Assembly (NCBI RefSeq): GCF_012427845.1
Contig: NZ_CP038498.1
Span: 558,001-622,000, forward strand
DNA: 64,000 bases
Source of the DNA: Pectobacterium punjabense
GTDB lineage: Bacteria; Pseudomonadota; Gammaproteobacteria; Enterobacterales; Enterobacteriaceae
Reading direction: 5' to 3'
Under the pieces are notes generated by a model. It did not search any database. It was given only the letters and a program-made list of their open reading frames with translations, and was not told the DNA's origin. Numbering within the stretch: the first letter of the stretch is position 1; each line of letters opens with the position of its first letter. Made by a program: the position numbers and the translations under genes. Below are positions 9,282-18,722 of this stretch, one piece after another.

Positions 9282-10121
9282 ATGACGTTACTTCGTGGTG
9301 ATGATTTTTTTACTTCGCGTGCCGTGACGGTCGCGGTAGAGCCGCGTACCCCACAGACGGCCTTTCCTGAGCATTATCATGATTTCTGGGAAATTGTGCT
9401 GGTGGAGCAGGGCGCTGGCGTCCATGTATTTAACGACCAACCCTACGCACTGTGTAGCGGGACGGTGTTCTTTGTTCGCGATAACGATCGGCATCTGTTC
9501 GAAGATGTAGAAGGATTGTGCCTGACCAACATGTTGTACCGTTCGCCGCGCGGGTTTCGCTTCCTGTCTGATATCGCCGCATTTTTGCCGTATGGTCCAA
9601 ATGGCGAGTGGCAAGGGCAGTGGCAGGTGAATGTGGTGGGAATGCAACAGTTAAAGCAATCGCTGAACAGCCTGGCGGAACTGGCGCAGAGCGATGCGCC
9701 GGAAGCGATTGCTGCCAGCGAGAGCCTGTTTCTGCAAATTTTGGTGCAGCTGCGTCAGCACTGTTTCCAAACGCAGGGTAACGGTTCCGAGCGTCAGGGA
9801 GTGCAGGCGCTGTTGGGCTGGCTGCAAAATAATTACAGTGAAGAGGTTAACTGGGGCGGTCTGGCCGATCAGTTTTCGCTTCCGCTGCGTACATTGCACC
9901 GTCAGCTAAAACAACACACGGGTATGACACCACAACGCTATCTGAATCGGTTAAGATTGCTGGAGGCACGTCGGCGGTTGCAGCAGAGTGATGACTCGAT
10001 CACCACCATTGCGCACGCCTGTGGATTTAGCGACAGCAATCACTTCTCGACGCAATTCCGCAAGGCATTCTCGCAGGCGCCCAAATCACTACGCCATCAG
10101 GCGTTTTCTCGTGAAGAGTAG
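9282..10121 (+). CDS. rhaS: AraC-family activator of rhaBAD
   Basis: Rhamnose-responsive activator with an N-terminal cupin (FPEHYHDFWEIVLVEQGAGVHVFN) and a C-terminal double helix-turn-helix (LADQFSLPLRTLHRQLKQHTGMTPQRY and CGFSDSNHFSTQFRKAF, adjoining). 279 residues from the ATG at 9282, against 278 in E. coli. An upstream TTG in the same frame would add nine residues absent from RhaS; the ATG has GGAGAG in front. Followed by rhaR 24 bp downstream. Divergent from its target rhaB. Confidence 0.95.
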   Translation: MTLLRGDDFFTSRAVTVAVEPRTPQTAFPEHYHDFWEIVLVEQGAGVHVFNDQPYALCSGTVFFVRDNDRHLFEDVEGLCLTNMLYRSPRGFRFLSDIAAFLPYGPNGEWQGQWQVNVVGMQQLKQSLNSLAELAQSDAPEAIAASESLFLQILVQLRQHCFQTQGNGSERQGVQALLGWLQNNYSEEVNWGGLADQFSLPLRTLHRQLKQHTGMTPQRYLNRLRLLEARRRLQQSDDSITTIAHACGFSDSNHFSTQFRKAFSQAPKSLRHQAFSREE

Positions 10122-10145
10122 GCAATAGTCACTGCGGGTGAGGAA

Positions 10146-11000
10146 ATGGCGACAGCAATACGGGGTTTGAAATTACAGACTGAAGACTATTTCCTCACTG
10201 ACAAGAATGCCGTGATGGTTGCCGAACGGCACCCGCAGCCGGTGTTTCCGCTGCATCATCATGATTTTGACGAACTGGTTATTGTCTGGCGTGGCAATGG
10301 GCTACATCTCTGGAATGATGTGCCTTACCGTATTACCCGCGGCGATATGTTCTATATTTCCGCGCACGATCGTCACAGCTATGAATCCGTCCACGAGCTT
10401 GAATTGGACAACATTCTCTATATTCGCAATCGCCTGACGTTATCCGCCGACTGGCACACGTTACTGCCGGGCGGAGAGCATCCGCAAAGCCAGCGCCACT
10501 GGTGTTTGGGCTCAGAAGGTATGGATACCATTCGTGAGAAGGTGGATGCGCTGACGCAGGAGTGTATGAAATCGGATGCATTGTCGCTGCAACTGAGTGA
10601 GGCGCTGCTGTTGCAGATCGCTTTGCTGGCAGCGCGCTATCGCCACACGCCGGATAATCCGCAATTGGCGGATGCCCACCAGCTAGATATGTTGATGAAT
10701 GCCCTACGCGCCAGTATTGCCGCACCGTTCCGTTTTGAAGCCTTCTGCGAACAGCACCACTTTAGCGCCCGCAGTTTGCGTTCGCGCTTTAAAGAACAAA
10801 CGGGCATGAGCGTACCGCATTACCTGCGTCAGCTACGGCTATGCAAGGCGATGGAGTTGCTGCGTTATGATTTGCAAACGATTGGTGAAGTTGCGGCACT
10901 GTGCGGTTTTGAAGACAGCAATTACTTTTCTGTCGTGTTCCATCAGGCGTTCGGTGTTTCGCCCAGCGCCTACCGCCAGCGCTTTCTGGATGCGGAGTGA
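10146..11000 (+). CDS. rhaR: AraC-family activator of rhaSR
   Basis: Second rhamnose-responsive AraC-type activator; in E. coli it switches on rhaSR itself. The 284-residue product has the cupin block HHHDFDELVIVWRGNGLHLW, the conserved PYRITRGDMFYI, and the C-terminal DNA-binding region FKEQTGMSVPHYLRQLR and CGFEDSNYFSVVF. It aligns with E. coli RhaR throughout. A GTGAGGA Shine-Dalgarno precedes the ATG. In E. coli rhaT comes next; here an unrelated 11-kb block intervenes. Confidence 0.95.
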   Translation: MATAIRGLKLQTEDYFLTDKNAVMVAERHPQPVFPLHHHDFDELVIVWRGNGLHLWNDVPYRITRGDMFYISAHDRHSYESVHELELDNILYIRNRLTLSADWHTLLPGGEHPQSQRHWCLGSEGMDTIREKVDALTQECMKSDALSLQLSEALLLQIALLAARYRHTPDNPQLADAHQLDMLMNALRASIAAPFRFEAFCEQHHFSARSLRSRFKEQTGMSVPHYLRQLRLCKAMELLRYDLQTIGEVAALCGFEDSNYFSVVFHQAFGVSPSAYRQRFLDAE

Positions 11001-11060
11001 CTGTGCTTTTTGTCCTGTTCTAACGTTGTATAGCCATAGTGACACCTGCATCGTTCGGGG

Positions 11061-11091
11061 TTAATATCATTGGTGACACCAGTGATATTAA
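11061..11091. promoter_or_regulatory. 31-bp palindromic operator of the toxin-antitoxin operon
   Basis: Arms TTAATATCATTGGTG and CACCAGTGATATTAA surround a central A and are complementary at 14 of 15 positions. It ends 12 bp before the antitoxin start. Type II antitoxins of the ribbon-helix-helix class normally repress their own operon at such palindromes. Confidence 0.75.
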
Positions 11092-11103
11092 TCGGAGCAC
11101 ATC

Positions 11104-11394
11104 ATGGCTGACACGCCACGCCAAACCACGACGCTGCGCATCGATCAGGACATTAAAGAACGACTGAAAACGTTGGCCGATGACCGCCATAGCTCAGCCC
11201 ATGCGCTAATGCTGGAAGCCATCGCCGAATACGTGGAGCGTGAAGAAAAACGCAGTCAGTACCGTAAAGAGGCGCTGGCCGCGTGGGAGGAATACCAGAA
11301 CACCGGCGAACACATCACCGCTGATGAGACGGTCACCTGGTTAGAATCCTGGGGTTCTGGGCATGAACAGGATGCGCCTGCATGCCACAAGTGA
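11104..11394 (+). CDS. Ribbon-helix-helix antitoxin (ParD/RelB-like)
   Basis: A 96-residue protein. Its N-terminal part (QTTTLRIDQDIKERLKTLAD, then HSSAHALMLEAIAEYVERE) has the strand-helix-helix pattern of CopG/Arc-type DNA-binding antitoxins. The charged C-terminal part should wrap the toxin. It overlaps the toxin gene by 13 bp, the usual coupling of type II modules. The palindrome just upstream is the likely autorepression site. Exact subfamily uncertain. Confidence 0.85.
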   Translation: MADTPRQTTTLRIDQDIKERLKTLADDRHSSAHALMLEAIAEYVEREEKRSQYRKEALAAWEEYQNTGEHITADETVTWLESWGSGHEQDAPACHK

Positions 11395-11687
11395 TTGTTT
11401 CAGAACGCGCAAGACGTGATTTGCAGCGTCTGCAGGATTTTCTAAAAAACAAAAATGCGCTGGCTGCGAAAAAGGCCGCTGAAGTTTTGATTCGGGGCAT
11501 TCGTCAGTTAGAAGCGCTGCCGAATATCGGGCGACCCGTTGAACATCTCCCTCTTGAATATCAGGAACTGGTGATCGAATTCGGCAGCAGCGGGTACGTG
11601 ATGCTTTACCGCCATGATGAACTGACTGACAGAGTGGTGATCCTGACCGTCAAGCATCAAAAAGAAGCCGGTTACCAAAACCCTTAA
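11382..11687 (+). CDS. ParE/RelE-family toxin
   Basis: A 101-residue protein with the fold signature of the RelE/ParE superfamily: N-terminal VSERARRDLQRLQDFL helix, ALPNIGRPVEHLP turn, and C-terminal YVMLYRHDELTDRVVILTVKHQKEAGY strand region ending in the typical H-x-K-E-x-G. ParE members inhibit gyrase and RelE members cleave mRNA; the sequence alone does not decide. The start codon lies inside the antitoxin gene. Positioned between rhaR and an ABC transporter, next to one edge of the block that separates rhaSR from rhaT. Confidence 0.87.
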   Translation: MPQVIVSERARRDLQRLQDFLKNKNALAAKKAAEVLIRGIRQLEALPNIGRPVEHLPLEYQELVIEFGSSGYVMLYRHDELTDRVVILTVKHQKEAGYQNP

Positions 11688-11746
11688 TCCTGTCCTCTGA
11701 GATTACCCATTCGCCAAATTTAGCGTGCCACTACACGTCAACAGCG

Positions 11747-13435
11747 CTATTCCGCCACCGTCGAGAGCAATAAACGCGTGTAAGGATGCTGTGGCTGGTT
11801 GAAGATCTGCTCGACCGGTCCCGTTTCTACGATATCCCCGTCTTTCATTACCGCGATACGGTGGCTCATGTGCTGCACGACGCCCAGATCGTGGGAGATG
11901 AACAGCATTGTCAGCCCCAACTGGCGTTGCAACGCGACCAGCAAATCCAGCACCTGCGCCTGTGTGGTGACATCTAACGCTGATACTGGCTCATCGCAGA
12001 TCAGAATTTCTGGCTCTGAAGCCAACGCCTGTGCGATGGATACACGCTGACGTTGTCCGCCAGACAGTGCTCTAGGACGTCGGGCTAGCAGGTCGGGTGT
12101 CAGCCCGACATATTCCAGCAGTGTCAGAATACGACGCTGTTTCTCATCCTCGCTCAGATCGCGGCGCAAACGCAGCGGCTGGTTCAGAATCTGTGCGACG
12201 GTAAATTGCGGATCGAAAGAACTGAGTGGATCTTGCGTGATGGTTTGAATGCGCGCACGCAGCGGTCGGCGCTCGCGTTCTGTCAGTGTACTCCAGGCGC
12301 TGTCTGCTAATTGGACGTCGCCGCTGTCCGGCTTTTGCAGTGCCAGAATGACTTTCCCCAGCGTGGTTTTACCTGAACCGGACTCCCCGACGATACCCAG
12401 TGTTTCACCACGTTTGATCTCAAGAGAAACTTGATTCACCGCCTGCATCCGACTGCCGTCCGGGCGTTTGAATGATACGGCAATCCGATCCGCCGTCAGC
12501 GCTACCGTGTCGGTGTTGATGCGATCGGTTGTCAGCGATGGTGCAATACCGCCCTGTAATGGATCGGCTCCAGCCAGCCATTTGCCACGCGTGGAGGCTG
12601 TTGGGATTGCCGCCAGCAGTTTGCGGGTATAGGGATGCGTCGGCGCAGACAGGATCTGCCGTGCCTCGCCACCTTCAACCAGCGAACCTTGTTGCATGAC
12701 GATAACGCGATCCGCGACGTCTGCGACAACGGCAAGATCGTGGGTGATCAGTAGAACACCGTGACCCGCTTGTGCCAATGCGGTGAAGACTTTTAGCACC
12801 TGCTTCTGCACCGTAGCATCCAACGCGGTGGTCGGTTCATCGGCAATCAGCAACTGTGGACCCGCTGCCAACGCGGAAGCAATCAACGCGCGTTGACGCA
12901 GGCCGCCGGAAAGCTCATGGGGGTACTGTGCAGCTCGATTTTCTGGGTCAGGGATGCCCGCTTGTTTCAGGAGTTCGGCTACGCGTGCGGGAACCTGTTG
13001 GCGAGGCAATAAGCGATGGGTCAGAATCGGTTCGGCGACTTCCTGCCCGATCTTGCGCAGCGGGTCGAGAGACACCAGTGCATCCTGCAAAACAAAACCA
13101 ATTTCACGGCCGCGAATCGCACGCCAGTCGCGATCGGTCAGATAGCGTAAATCGCATAGGCTGCCATCATGGCGCGTGAGTTCAATCGCATTTGCCTGAA
13201 CATCGACGCCTTCGCCGGATAATCCCACCAGCGTACGTGCCGTGACGGATTTCCCTGAACCCGATTCGCCAACTAACGCCAGAATTTCTCCGGCATTGAC
13301 CTGAAAAGAGAGATTTTTAACCGAACGAATCGGACCGAAGGGACTGGGAAACGTCACGCTCAAGCTGTCCACGCGCAGCAGCGGCGTCTTCGCCGGTGTA
13401 TCTGAAGAGGGGTGAGAAGGTGTGTTCAGGCTCAT
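11747..13435 (-). CDS. Oligopeptide-type ABC transporter, two fused ATPase domains
   Basis: A 562-residue protein with two complete ABC ATPase halves of the peptide/nickel family (DppD-DppF fusion type, as in GsiA). Half 1 has Walker A GESGSGKS, signature LSGGLRQRALIASAL and Walker B LLIADEPTTALD; half 2 has GESGSGKTT, LSGGQRQRVSIAQAL and ILICDEPVSALD. The start at 13435 has AGGAGAG upstream and overlaps the permease stop as ATGA; a longer frame upstream lies inside the permease gene. Last gene of a four-gene operon. Confidence 0.93.
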   Translation of the reverse strand: MSLNTPSHPSSDTPAKTPLLRVDSLSVTFPSPFGPIRSVKNLSFQVNAGEILALVGESGSGKSVTARTLVGLSGEGVDVQANAIELTRHDGSLCDLRYLTDRDWRAIRGREIGFVLQDALVSLDPLRKIGQEVAEPILTHRLLPRQQVPARVAELLKQAGIPDPENRAAQYPHELSGGLRQRALIASALAAGPQLLIADEPTTALDATVQKQVLKVFTALAQAGHGVLLITHDLAVVADVADRVIVMQQGSLVEGGEARQILSAPTHPYTRKLLAAIPTASTRGKWLAGADPLQGGIAPSLTTDRINTDTVALTADRIAVSFKRPDGSRMQAVNQVSLEIKRGETLGIVGESGSGKTTLGKVILALQKPDSGDVQLADSAWSTLTERERRPLRARIQTITQDPLSSFDPQFTVAQILNQPLRLRRDLSEDEKQRRILTLLEYVGLTPDLLARRPRALSGGQRQRVSIAQALASEPEILICDEPVSALDVTTQAQVLDLLVALQRQLGLTMLFISHDLGVVQHMSHRIAVMKDGDIVETGPVEQIFNQPQHPYTRLLLSTVAE

Positions 13436-14298
13436 CGGGCCTCTCCTTTTGCCAAAATAGCCTGTAAACGGCGACCGAGCACGGTAATGGAAATCACCGA
13501 CAGCGCGACGACGCTGGCGGGTAGCAGGCTGACCCACGGTGCGATATCAAGGAAATTACGCCCGTCGGCGAGTAGTGCGCCCCATTCTGCGGTCGGTGGG
13601 ACGACGCCCAGCCCCAGAAAGCTCAGCGCTGAGGCTGACAGTACGGCGTGCCCGACGCCAATGGTGGCGACAATCAGCAGCGGGCGCAGCGTATTGGGAA
13701 TGATATGGCGGAAGACGATATATAACGGGTGTTCACCCAGCGCAATCGCATGCTCGACATAGCCAGATAACCTGACCTGTAGCACCTGAGAACGAATCAG
13801 ACGGGCATAGCCAGCAATGCCTGCCAAGCCGACGGCCAGCATGGTGTTTTCCGGCCCACGTCCCAGCACGGCGATCACCAAGAGCGCCAGCAGCAGATCG
13901 GGAAACGCCAGCATGATGTCCAGTAGGCGCACCAAAACCTGACGAATACGCAGCGGGGCGAGCACCGACAGCGTACCAAACAGCACGCCGCCGAAGCAGG
14001 CGATGAGCATCGCACCGACGCCAATACCTAACGACAGTGACGTGCCGTGCACGATGCGGGCAAAAATGTCGCGCCCCAACTGATCGGTGCCAAACCAATA
14101 AGTGGCATTCGGTGACTGAAATACCGCGCCCATATCCATTTCATCTGCGGCGCGACTGGTAAACAGTGACGGAAAAAAGACCGCCAGCGCCAGCAGGAAA
14201 ACAATAGCGGCGGGCAGCAGCGTCGCGGTGCTCAGCCACGGGCTGCGATAGGTTTTTCTTGAGGGTGTCTGCGTGTAGGGCATGGGTTCACTACTCAT
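13432..14298 (-). CDS. ABC transporter permease, DppC type
   Basis: Inner-membrane permease with about six membrane segments and the family EAA-like loop (YVEHAIALGEHPLYIVFRHIIPN). The conserved FGTDQLGRDIFARI motif after the first membrane segment is typical of DppC/OppC. The ATG at 14298 has GAAGGCGA upstream and overlaps the end of the preceding permease gene by 8 bp; MPYTQ at 14283 is an alternative. 288 residues, normal for the family. Confidence 0.92.
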   Translation of the reverse strand: MSSEPMPYTQTPSRKTYRSPWLSTATLLPAAIVFLLALAVFFPSLFTSRAADEMDMGAVFQSPNATYWFGTDQLGRDIFARIVHGTSLSLGIGVGAMLIACFGGVLFGTLSVLAPLRIRQVLVRLLDIMLAFPDLLLALLVIAVLGRGPENTMLAVGLAGIAGYARLIRSQVLQVRLSGYVEHAIALGEHPLYIVFRHIIPNTLRPLLIVATIGVGHAVLSASALSFLGLGVVPPTAEWGALLADGRNFLDIAPWVSLLPASVVALSVISITVLGRRLQAILAKGEAR

Positions 14299-15250
14299 GG
14301 GCGCTCGCCTTCTTGCGTAAGCGGGGATCGATGATGAGGTACAGCGCATCCACCAGCAAATTTATGACGACGAAAAGGAACGCGGACAGCATAACGACAC
14401 CCAGCACCAGCGGCATGTCACGGTTTTCAATCGCGCTCAGCGTGACCTGTCCGATACCGGCGCGGCCAAACACGGTTTCAGTCAGTACGGACCCCCCCAG
14501 CACGCTTGCTAATAACGTACCGGTCAGCGTTGAAGCGGCCAGTGACGCATGGCGTAAACCGTGGCGGAAACGCAGTCGGATTTCGCTGACACCGCGAGTA
14601 CGAACGGTTAACGAGAACGGCTGGGATAACGCATCTTCCAGACCATCACGCAGTACCTGACTCAGAATAGCGGCAATCGGCAGGCTTAACGTGATCACCG
14701 GTAATACCAACGACATAAAACCGTCGTTGCCGGTGACAGGGAACCATTGCAGGCGAAAACTGAACAGGCTGAGTAGCACGATACCGATCCAGTAGACTGG
14801 CGTGCTAAGCAGCGTCAGTTCCAGCCACGATACGGCGCTGCGTAACACGCCATAGCGACCTGCGGTGAGTAGCGCACTGACGATAGCGAGGAACAGGGCC
14901 AATACCAAACCACCAAATGCCAGCGGCAGGGTTTGATGCATGGCATCTGCGATGACGGAGCCGACAGGTTGGCGATAGAGATAGCTGACGCCAAAATCAC
15001 CCTGTAGCGCCTGCCCGCAGTAGCGCAGATATTGCACCCACAGCGGTTGATCCAAGCCAAACTGTTTGATGAGCACGGCGCGATAGGCTGCATCCACCAC
15101 GTTTTCGCCGCCGCTGAGAATGGCAACGGGATCGCCGGGGATCAGTTTGACGGCAATAAACGTCAATGTGGCTGCGCCCCAGAGCACAGCCAGAATGGTG
15201 AAGAGACGTTTGCCTAACGCGAGCAGGTTAACGTTTAATCCAGACATCAT
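14291..15250 (-). CDS. ABC transporter permease, DppB type
   Basis: 319-residue inner-membrane permease of the DppB/OppB class. It has an N-terminal membrane segment with FIAVKLIPGDPVAIL, the long periplasmic segment, the cytoplasmic loop VRTRGVSEIRLRFRHGLRH and the C-terminal LLVDALYLIIDPRLR ending, all typical. It starts within the last 23 bp of the binding-protein gene, so all four genes are tightly packed and probably co-translated. ATG at 15247 is an equally possible start. Confidence 0.92.
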   Translation of the reverse strand: MMSGLNVNLLALGKRLFTILAVLWGAATLTFIAVKLIPGDPVAILSGGENVVDAAYRAVLIKQFGLDQPLWVQYLRYCGQALQGDFGVSYLYRQPVGSVIADAMHQTLPLAFGGLVLALFLAIVSALLTAGRYGVLRSAVSWLELTLLSTPVYWIGIVLLSLFSFRLQWFPVTGNDGFMSLVLPVITLSLPIAAILSQVLRDGLEDALSQPFSLTVRTRGVSEIRLRFRHGLRHASLAASTLTGTLLASVLGGSVLTETVFGRAGIGQVTLSAIENRDMPLVLGVVMLSAFLFVVINLLVDALYLIIDPRLRKKASAHE

Positions 15251-16841
15251 AGAAATTCGGTTTTGCGTTGGTGGCCCAGCTTATGCCCTGTACCTGTTTG
15301 GACAAGCCGAGCTGATAAGCAGGAACGTACAAAGGAACGACATACGCCTGATCGATGACTTCGCGCTGTATTTCGGTATAGAGCTGTTTACGTTCCGCTT
15401 CGCCTGCGCCGATGGCTTTTCTCAGCTTATCATCCAGCACGCTGATACGAGTAAAACCGTTGCCGTTCGGTGGCGCATAGGCCGAATCAAAGACGGTACG
15501 CAGAATATCGGGCTCTGCACGTACGAAGAAGTTAGACGCGATGTCGTATTCGTTAGCGTTAGTGCGCGTGGTGAATTCACCTGCGTCGACTGGCGTCAAT
15601 TGGACGTCAAAGCCTGCTTGTTTCACCTGGAATTGCACGGCCTGGAACAGAGCGACATCCGCTGCTTCAACGTTGGTTGATGCATAGACAAAGCTGACGC
15701 TCAGGCGCTTGCCGTCTTTGGTACGGAACCCTGCGCTGTCTTTCTGTTTCCAGCCTGCGTTATCCAGCAGGTCGTTGGCCTTTTTCACATCAAAGCCCCA
15801 GCGTGACGCGACGCTCGGATCGTAGTACAGCGTGGCTGGACCGAGCACGTTATCGGCCGCTTTTAGCGTACCGAAGAAGGCGACTTTTACCGCTGCGTTG
15901 CTGTCTACTGCGCTCTGGAATGCTTTACGCACCGCGACGTCCTGGAAAGGACCTTTGGAGGTGTTGAGATAGAGCACGCGGTTAACGCCTGGATTTTCAT
16001 AGGTGATGACTTCCAGTTTCGGATTACGCTTCACCGTTGGGAAATTGGCAGGCGGTACGGCATCAATTGCCTGAATCTGTCCACTGCTTAGTGCGCCAAG
16101 GCGAACTGATGCTTCCGGCAGATATTTGAATACCAGACCATCCAGATAAGCAGGGCCTGTATGTTTTGCATAGCCCGGTCCCCAGTTGTAATCAGGGCGT
16201 TTCGTCAGTTTGCTGCCGCTGCCTTTTACAAAGGAATCGAGAATAAATGGCCCAGATCCCACCACGGTATTACTGGTGTTTGGCGTGTTCTTCAGGTAAG
16301 TCGGCGATTGAATGCCCAGATACGGTAGACTCAACCCCTGTAACAGCGCCGCAAACGGTGAGCTGTAGTGGAGCACAATGGTATAGTCATCCGGCGTTGA
16401 TATTTTGTCGATCGGGCCTAACAGCGATTTGGCGTAGCTGGAGGTGGTTTTTGGATCGAGAATGCGTTCGATATTATATTTCACGGCTTCTGCATCGAGC
16501 TTGGTGCCGTCGCTGAACGTGACATCTTTGCGCAGATGGAAGGTGTATTCGGTATTGTTATCGTTGATCTTCCAACTTTCTGCCAACCAAGGCGTAAAGC
16601 GGTTGTCCTCTGCTTGCCCAACCAGTGAATCAACAACGTTACGGGAAATCAGTGCGGCCACGCCGTAGGCGGTAATGTGCGGATCGATAACGGGAGTATC
16701 GCTGCCCAAACCGACATTCAGAATGCCGCCGGCTACTGGTTTTTCAGCACCTTGCGCCGCGTAAGCGCCGGGGTTGAGTGCGAAGAGTAATGAGAGTAAT
16801 CCTGCGGCGAGAGTCGTAACCTGCGGATGATTTTTTTCCAT
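15228..16841 (-). CDS. Extracellular solute-binding protein, family 5 (peptide/nickel)
   Basis: 537-residue periplasmic binding protein. A signal peptide occupies about the first 29 residues (LLSLLFALNPGAYAAQGA) with no lipobox. It carries the family-5 landmarks: FTPWLAESWKINDNNTEYTFHLRKDV after the N-terminus, TFSDGTKLDAEAVKYN, GSGPF and the late DVQLTPVD region. It delivers the ligand to the downstream permeases; peptides, opines, glutathione and nickel are all possible and the sequence does not settle it. First gene of the operon; its promoter must lie in 16842-17386. AGGGA precedes the ATG. Confidence 0.92.
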   Translation of the reverse strand: MEKNHPQVTTLAAGLLSLLFALNPGAYAAQGAEKPVAGGILNVGLGSDTPVIDPHITAYGVAALISRNVVDSLVGQAEDNRFTPWLAESWKINDNNTEYTFHLRKDVTFSDGTKLDAEAVKYNIERILDPKTTSSYAKSLLGPIDKISTPDDYTIVLHYSSPFAALLQGLSLPYLGIQSPTYLKNTPNTSNTVVGSGPFILDSFVKGSGSKLTKRPDYNWGPGYAKHTGPAYLDGLVFKYLPEASVRLGALSSGQIQAIDAVPPANFPTVKRNPKLEVITYENPGVNRVLYLNTSKGPFQDVAVRKAFQSAVDSNAAVKVAFFGTLKAADNVLGPATLYYDPSVASRWGFDVKKANDLLDNAGWKQKDSAGFRTKDGKRLSVSFVYASTNVEAADVALFQAVQFQVKQAGFDVQLTPVDAGEFTTRTNANEYDIASNFFVRAEPDILRTVFDSAYAPPNGNGFTRISVLDDKLRKAIGAGEAERKQLYTEIQREVIDQAYVVPLYVPAYQLGLSKQVQGISWATNAKPNFYDVWIKR

Positions 16842-17386
16842 TCCCTGTGTCCTTTACGAATGTCATGAGGCCATACACGGCGGTCTTTTCGCTACTCTAA
16901 AGGGCTGTCTTATGCATGTAAAAGAATAAAAATTGATTTTCAATTCCATAAAAATATATATGCGGAAGGGGATTGGCAGGAACGCTTTACTTCGCTGATG
17001 TCGTTTTACTGGCTACGTGCCGGGACGTTCTTTGTCACGGGGTCATGTGTGATGCAAGGTGAGAGTATGAGTTACGGAACTGTTATTATTTCACAAATAA
17101 ATAACCAGGCTATTTATTATTGACACTTTATTGCTGAGTTATTATTCATTTCTCTCTCTGTAAATATACATTTCGTCTACGTTATAGAATCTGGTTTTTC
17201 AATTATTGAATAAAAATTTCACAAAAAATCAACTCGTGATTTCTTATTGTCATTTTATAAAAATTAAAACCGCATTCCTAATAACAAAATAACCTAGAGA
17301 TATTGTTGGATATATCAATTAACCTCTTTATAAGTACATAATACCTATGTAAGAATATAACCTTTAATGGTTAGATTGGTAAAAAA
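16842..17386. other. Intergenic region between binding-protein gene and yagU
   Basis: About 545 bp with no credible gene, very AT-rich in its right half. It must hold the divergent promoters of the ABC operon (minus) and yagU (plus). I could not place a regulator site with confidence. Confidence 0.6.
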
Positions 17387-18001
17387 ATGAACTTTTTTGA
17401 ACAAACATCTCCATCTCGGAGACGCTATGGATTAGCTGCTTTTATTGGTTTGATTGCAGGTATTGTTTCATCTTTCGTAAAGTGGGGTGCAGAAAATCCA
17501 CTTCCACCGCGTAGCCCTACTGATATGTTTAGTGGCGCTTGTGCACCCGAATCATTGATTAGAGCTGCTGAGCAAATTGATTGTTCTCGTAACTTTCTTA
17601 ACCCTCCCTACATTTTTTTACGCGATTGGCTTGGCGTCGTTGATCCTAATGCGGCTGTTTATACCTTTGCCGGCCACGTATTCAATTGGGTTGGTGTAAC
17701 GCATATTATTTTCTCTATTGTTTTTGCCGTAGGTTACTGCGTTGTTGCCGAAGTATTTCCTAAAATAAAATTATGGCAGGGTTTGTTGGCTGGTGCGCTG
17801 GCTCAATTATTTGTCCATATGATTTCATTCCCATTGATGGGTCTGACGCCTTCGCTATTTGTTCTTCCTTGGTATGAACATGTATCAGAAATCGTGGGCC
17901 ATCTCATTTGGTTCTGGTCTATTGAAATTATTCGCCGTGATTTGCGTAATCGTATGACTCACGAACCTGACCCGGAAATTCCTTTGGGCGCTTCACGATA
18001 A
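17387..18001 (+). CDS. yagU: Inner-membrane protein YagU (DUF1440)
   Basis: 204-residue membrane protein nearly identical in its core to E. coli Yag[41 protein letters not shown] and the C-terminal [10 protein letters not shown]. It has three to four membrane segments. YagU has been linked to acid resistance in E. coli; the mechanism is unknown. Only weak SD precedes the ATG. Single gene, ended by the hairpin at 18100-18128. Confidence 0.95.
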   Translation: MNFFEQTSPSRRRYGLAAFIGLIAGIVSSFVKWGAENPLPPRSPTDMFSGACAPESLIRAAEQIDCSRNFLNPPYIFLRDWLGVVDPNAAVYTFAGHVFNWVGVTHIIFSIVFAVGYCVVAEVFPKIKLWQGLLAGALAQLFVHMISFPLMGLTPSLFVLPWYEHVSEIVGHLIWFWSIEIIRRDLRNRMTHEPDPEIPLGASR

Positions 18002-18099
18002 ATCGTGATTTTATTTTAGTGATATAAAATATTACGAGGCTTATTCTTTCTGTTTCACAGTAAAAATAAGCTTGCAATAAAAATTGAAGCTATTCCAGA

Positions 18100-18128
18100 A
18101 CGCCTTGAGACTCTCTCAGGGCGTTTTT
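18100..18128 (+). terminator. Intrinsic terminator after yagU
   Basis: An 11-bp stem (ACGCCTTGAGA with TCTCAGGGCGT, one G-U pair) with a 3-nt loop is followed directly by TTTT. About 100 bp after the yagU stop. The remainder to 18291 shows nothing else. Confidence 0.85.
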
Positions 18129-18291
18129 ACTTTCTTGGTTATCAAAGCGATTGCCACTCGGACGGTCAGGTTTCCCTCACGGGAGGGCGATCGAACGAGC
18201 ATAAAGCAACGACGTTTATTTAAGTTTGTGAGCACTTACATCTTTATTGGTTTTACTGGGAGCAAGGGAACCAAACAGTAAACGCTACCTG

Positions 18292-18636
18292 CTATGCTTC
18301 ATCTTGCCAAACGTCCTCATATCCGGCCCGATCGATGATGAATTTTGTTCCTTCGGGTAAAAATAGATACGGTATGACTTCAGGCAACATTTCCTCCAGA
18401 TGACTCGTGTGAAGTGCCTGATAAAAACCACTCTCAGCGGAATAGTCGCCACAATGAATAAACCAGCTTATCGTGCCATTTTCCGGTAATACGATCCGGG
18501 TTCCGTAAATGGGGGAATGTTGCAAGGTGTCTAAGGCAATGGCGATCATTTCCTCTGGGGGATGCAGCGGTAATTGATACTTATCGCAGGTCTGCTTTTG
18601 TTGCGCGCTGGGGTGTGCTCGATCCGCTTTTTGCAT
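18292..18636 (-). CDS. Small cytoplasmic protein, possible immunity protein
   Basis: 114 residues with no signal peptide or membrane segment. The C-terminal half (WFIHCGDYSAESGFYQALHT, then HLEEMLPEVIPYLFLPEGTKFIID and YEDVW) resembles proteins annotated as Imm33/DUF2185-like immunity proteins. That similarity is from memory and unverified. No good Shine-Dalgarno is visible. First of a row of small genes, most on the minus strand, with no toxin gene in the window. Confidence 0.6.
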   Translation of the reverse strand: MQKADRAHPSAQQKQTCDKYQLPLHPPEEMIAIALDTLQHSPIYGTRIVLPENGTISWFIHCGDYSAESGFYQALHTSHLEEMLPEVIPYLFLPEGTKFIIDRAGYEDVWQDEA

Positions 18637-18722
18637 GGTTAAATTCGCTGTGGTTTTTTATGCCTTCCGAGATTGAGAAACTCAGTATTTTAATTGAGTG
18701 GTCAGCCTGTGCCTATGTGACC

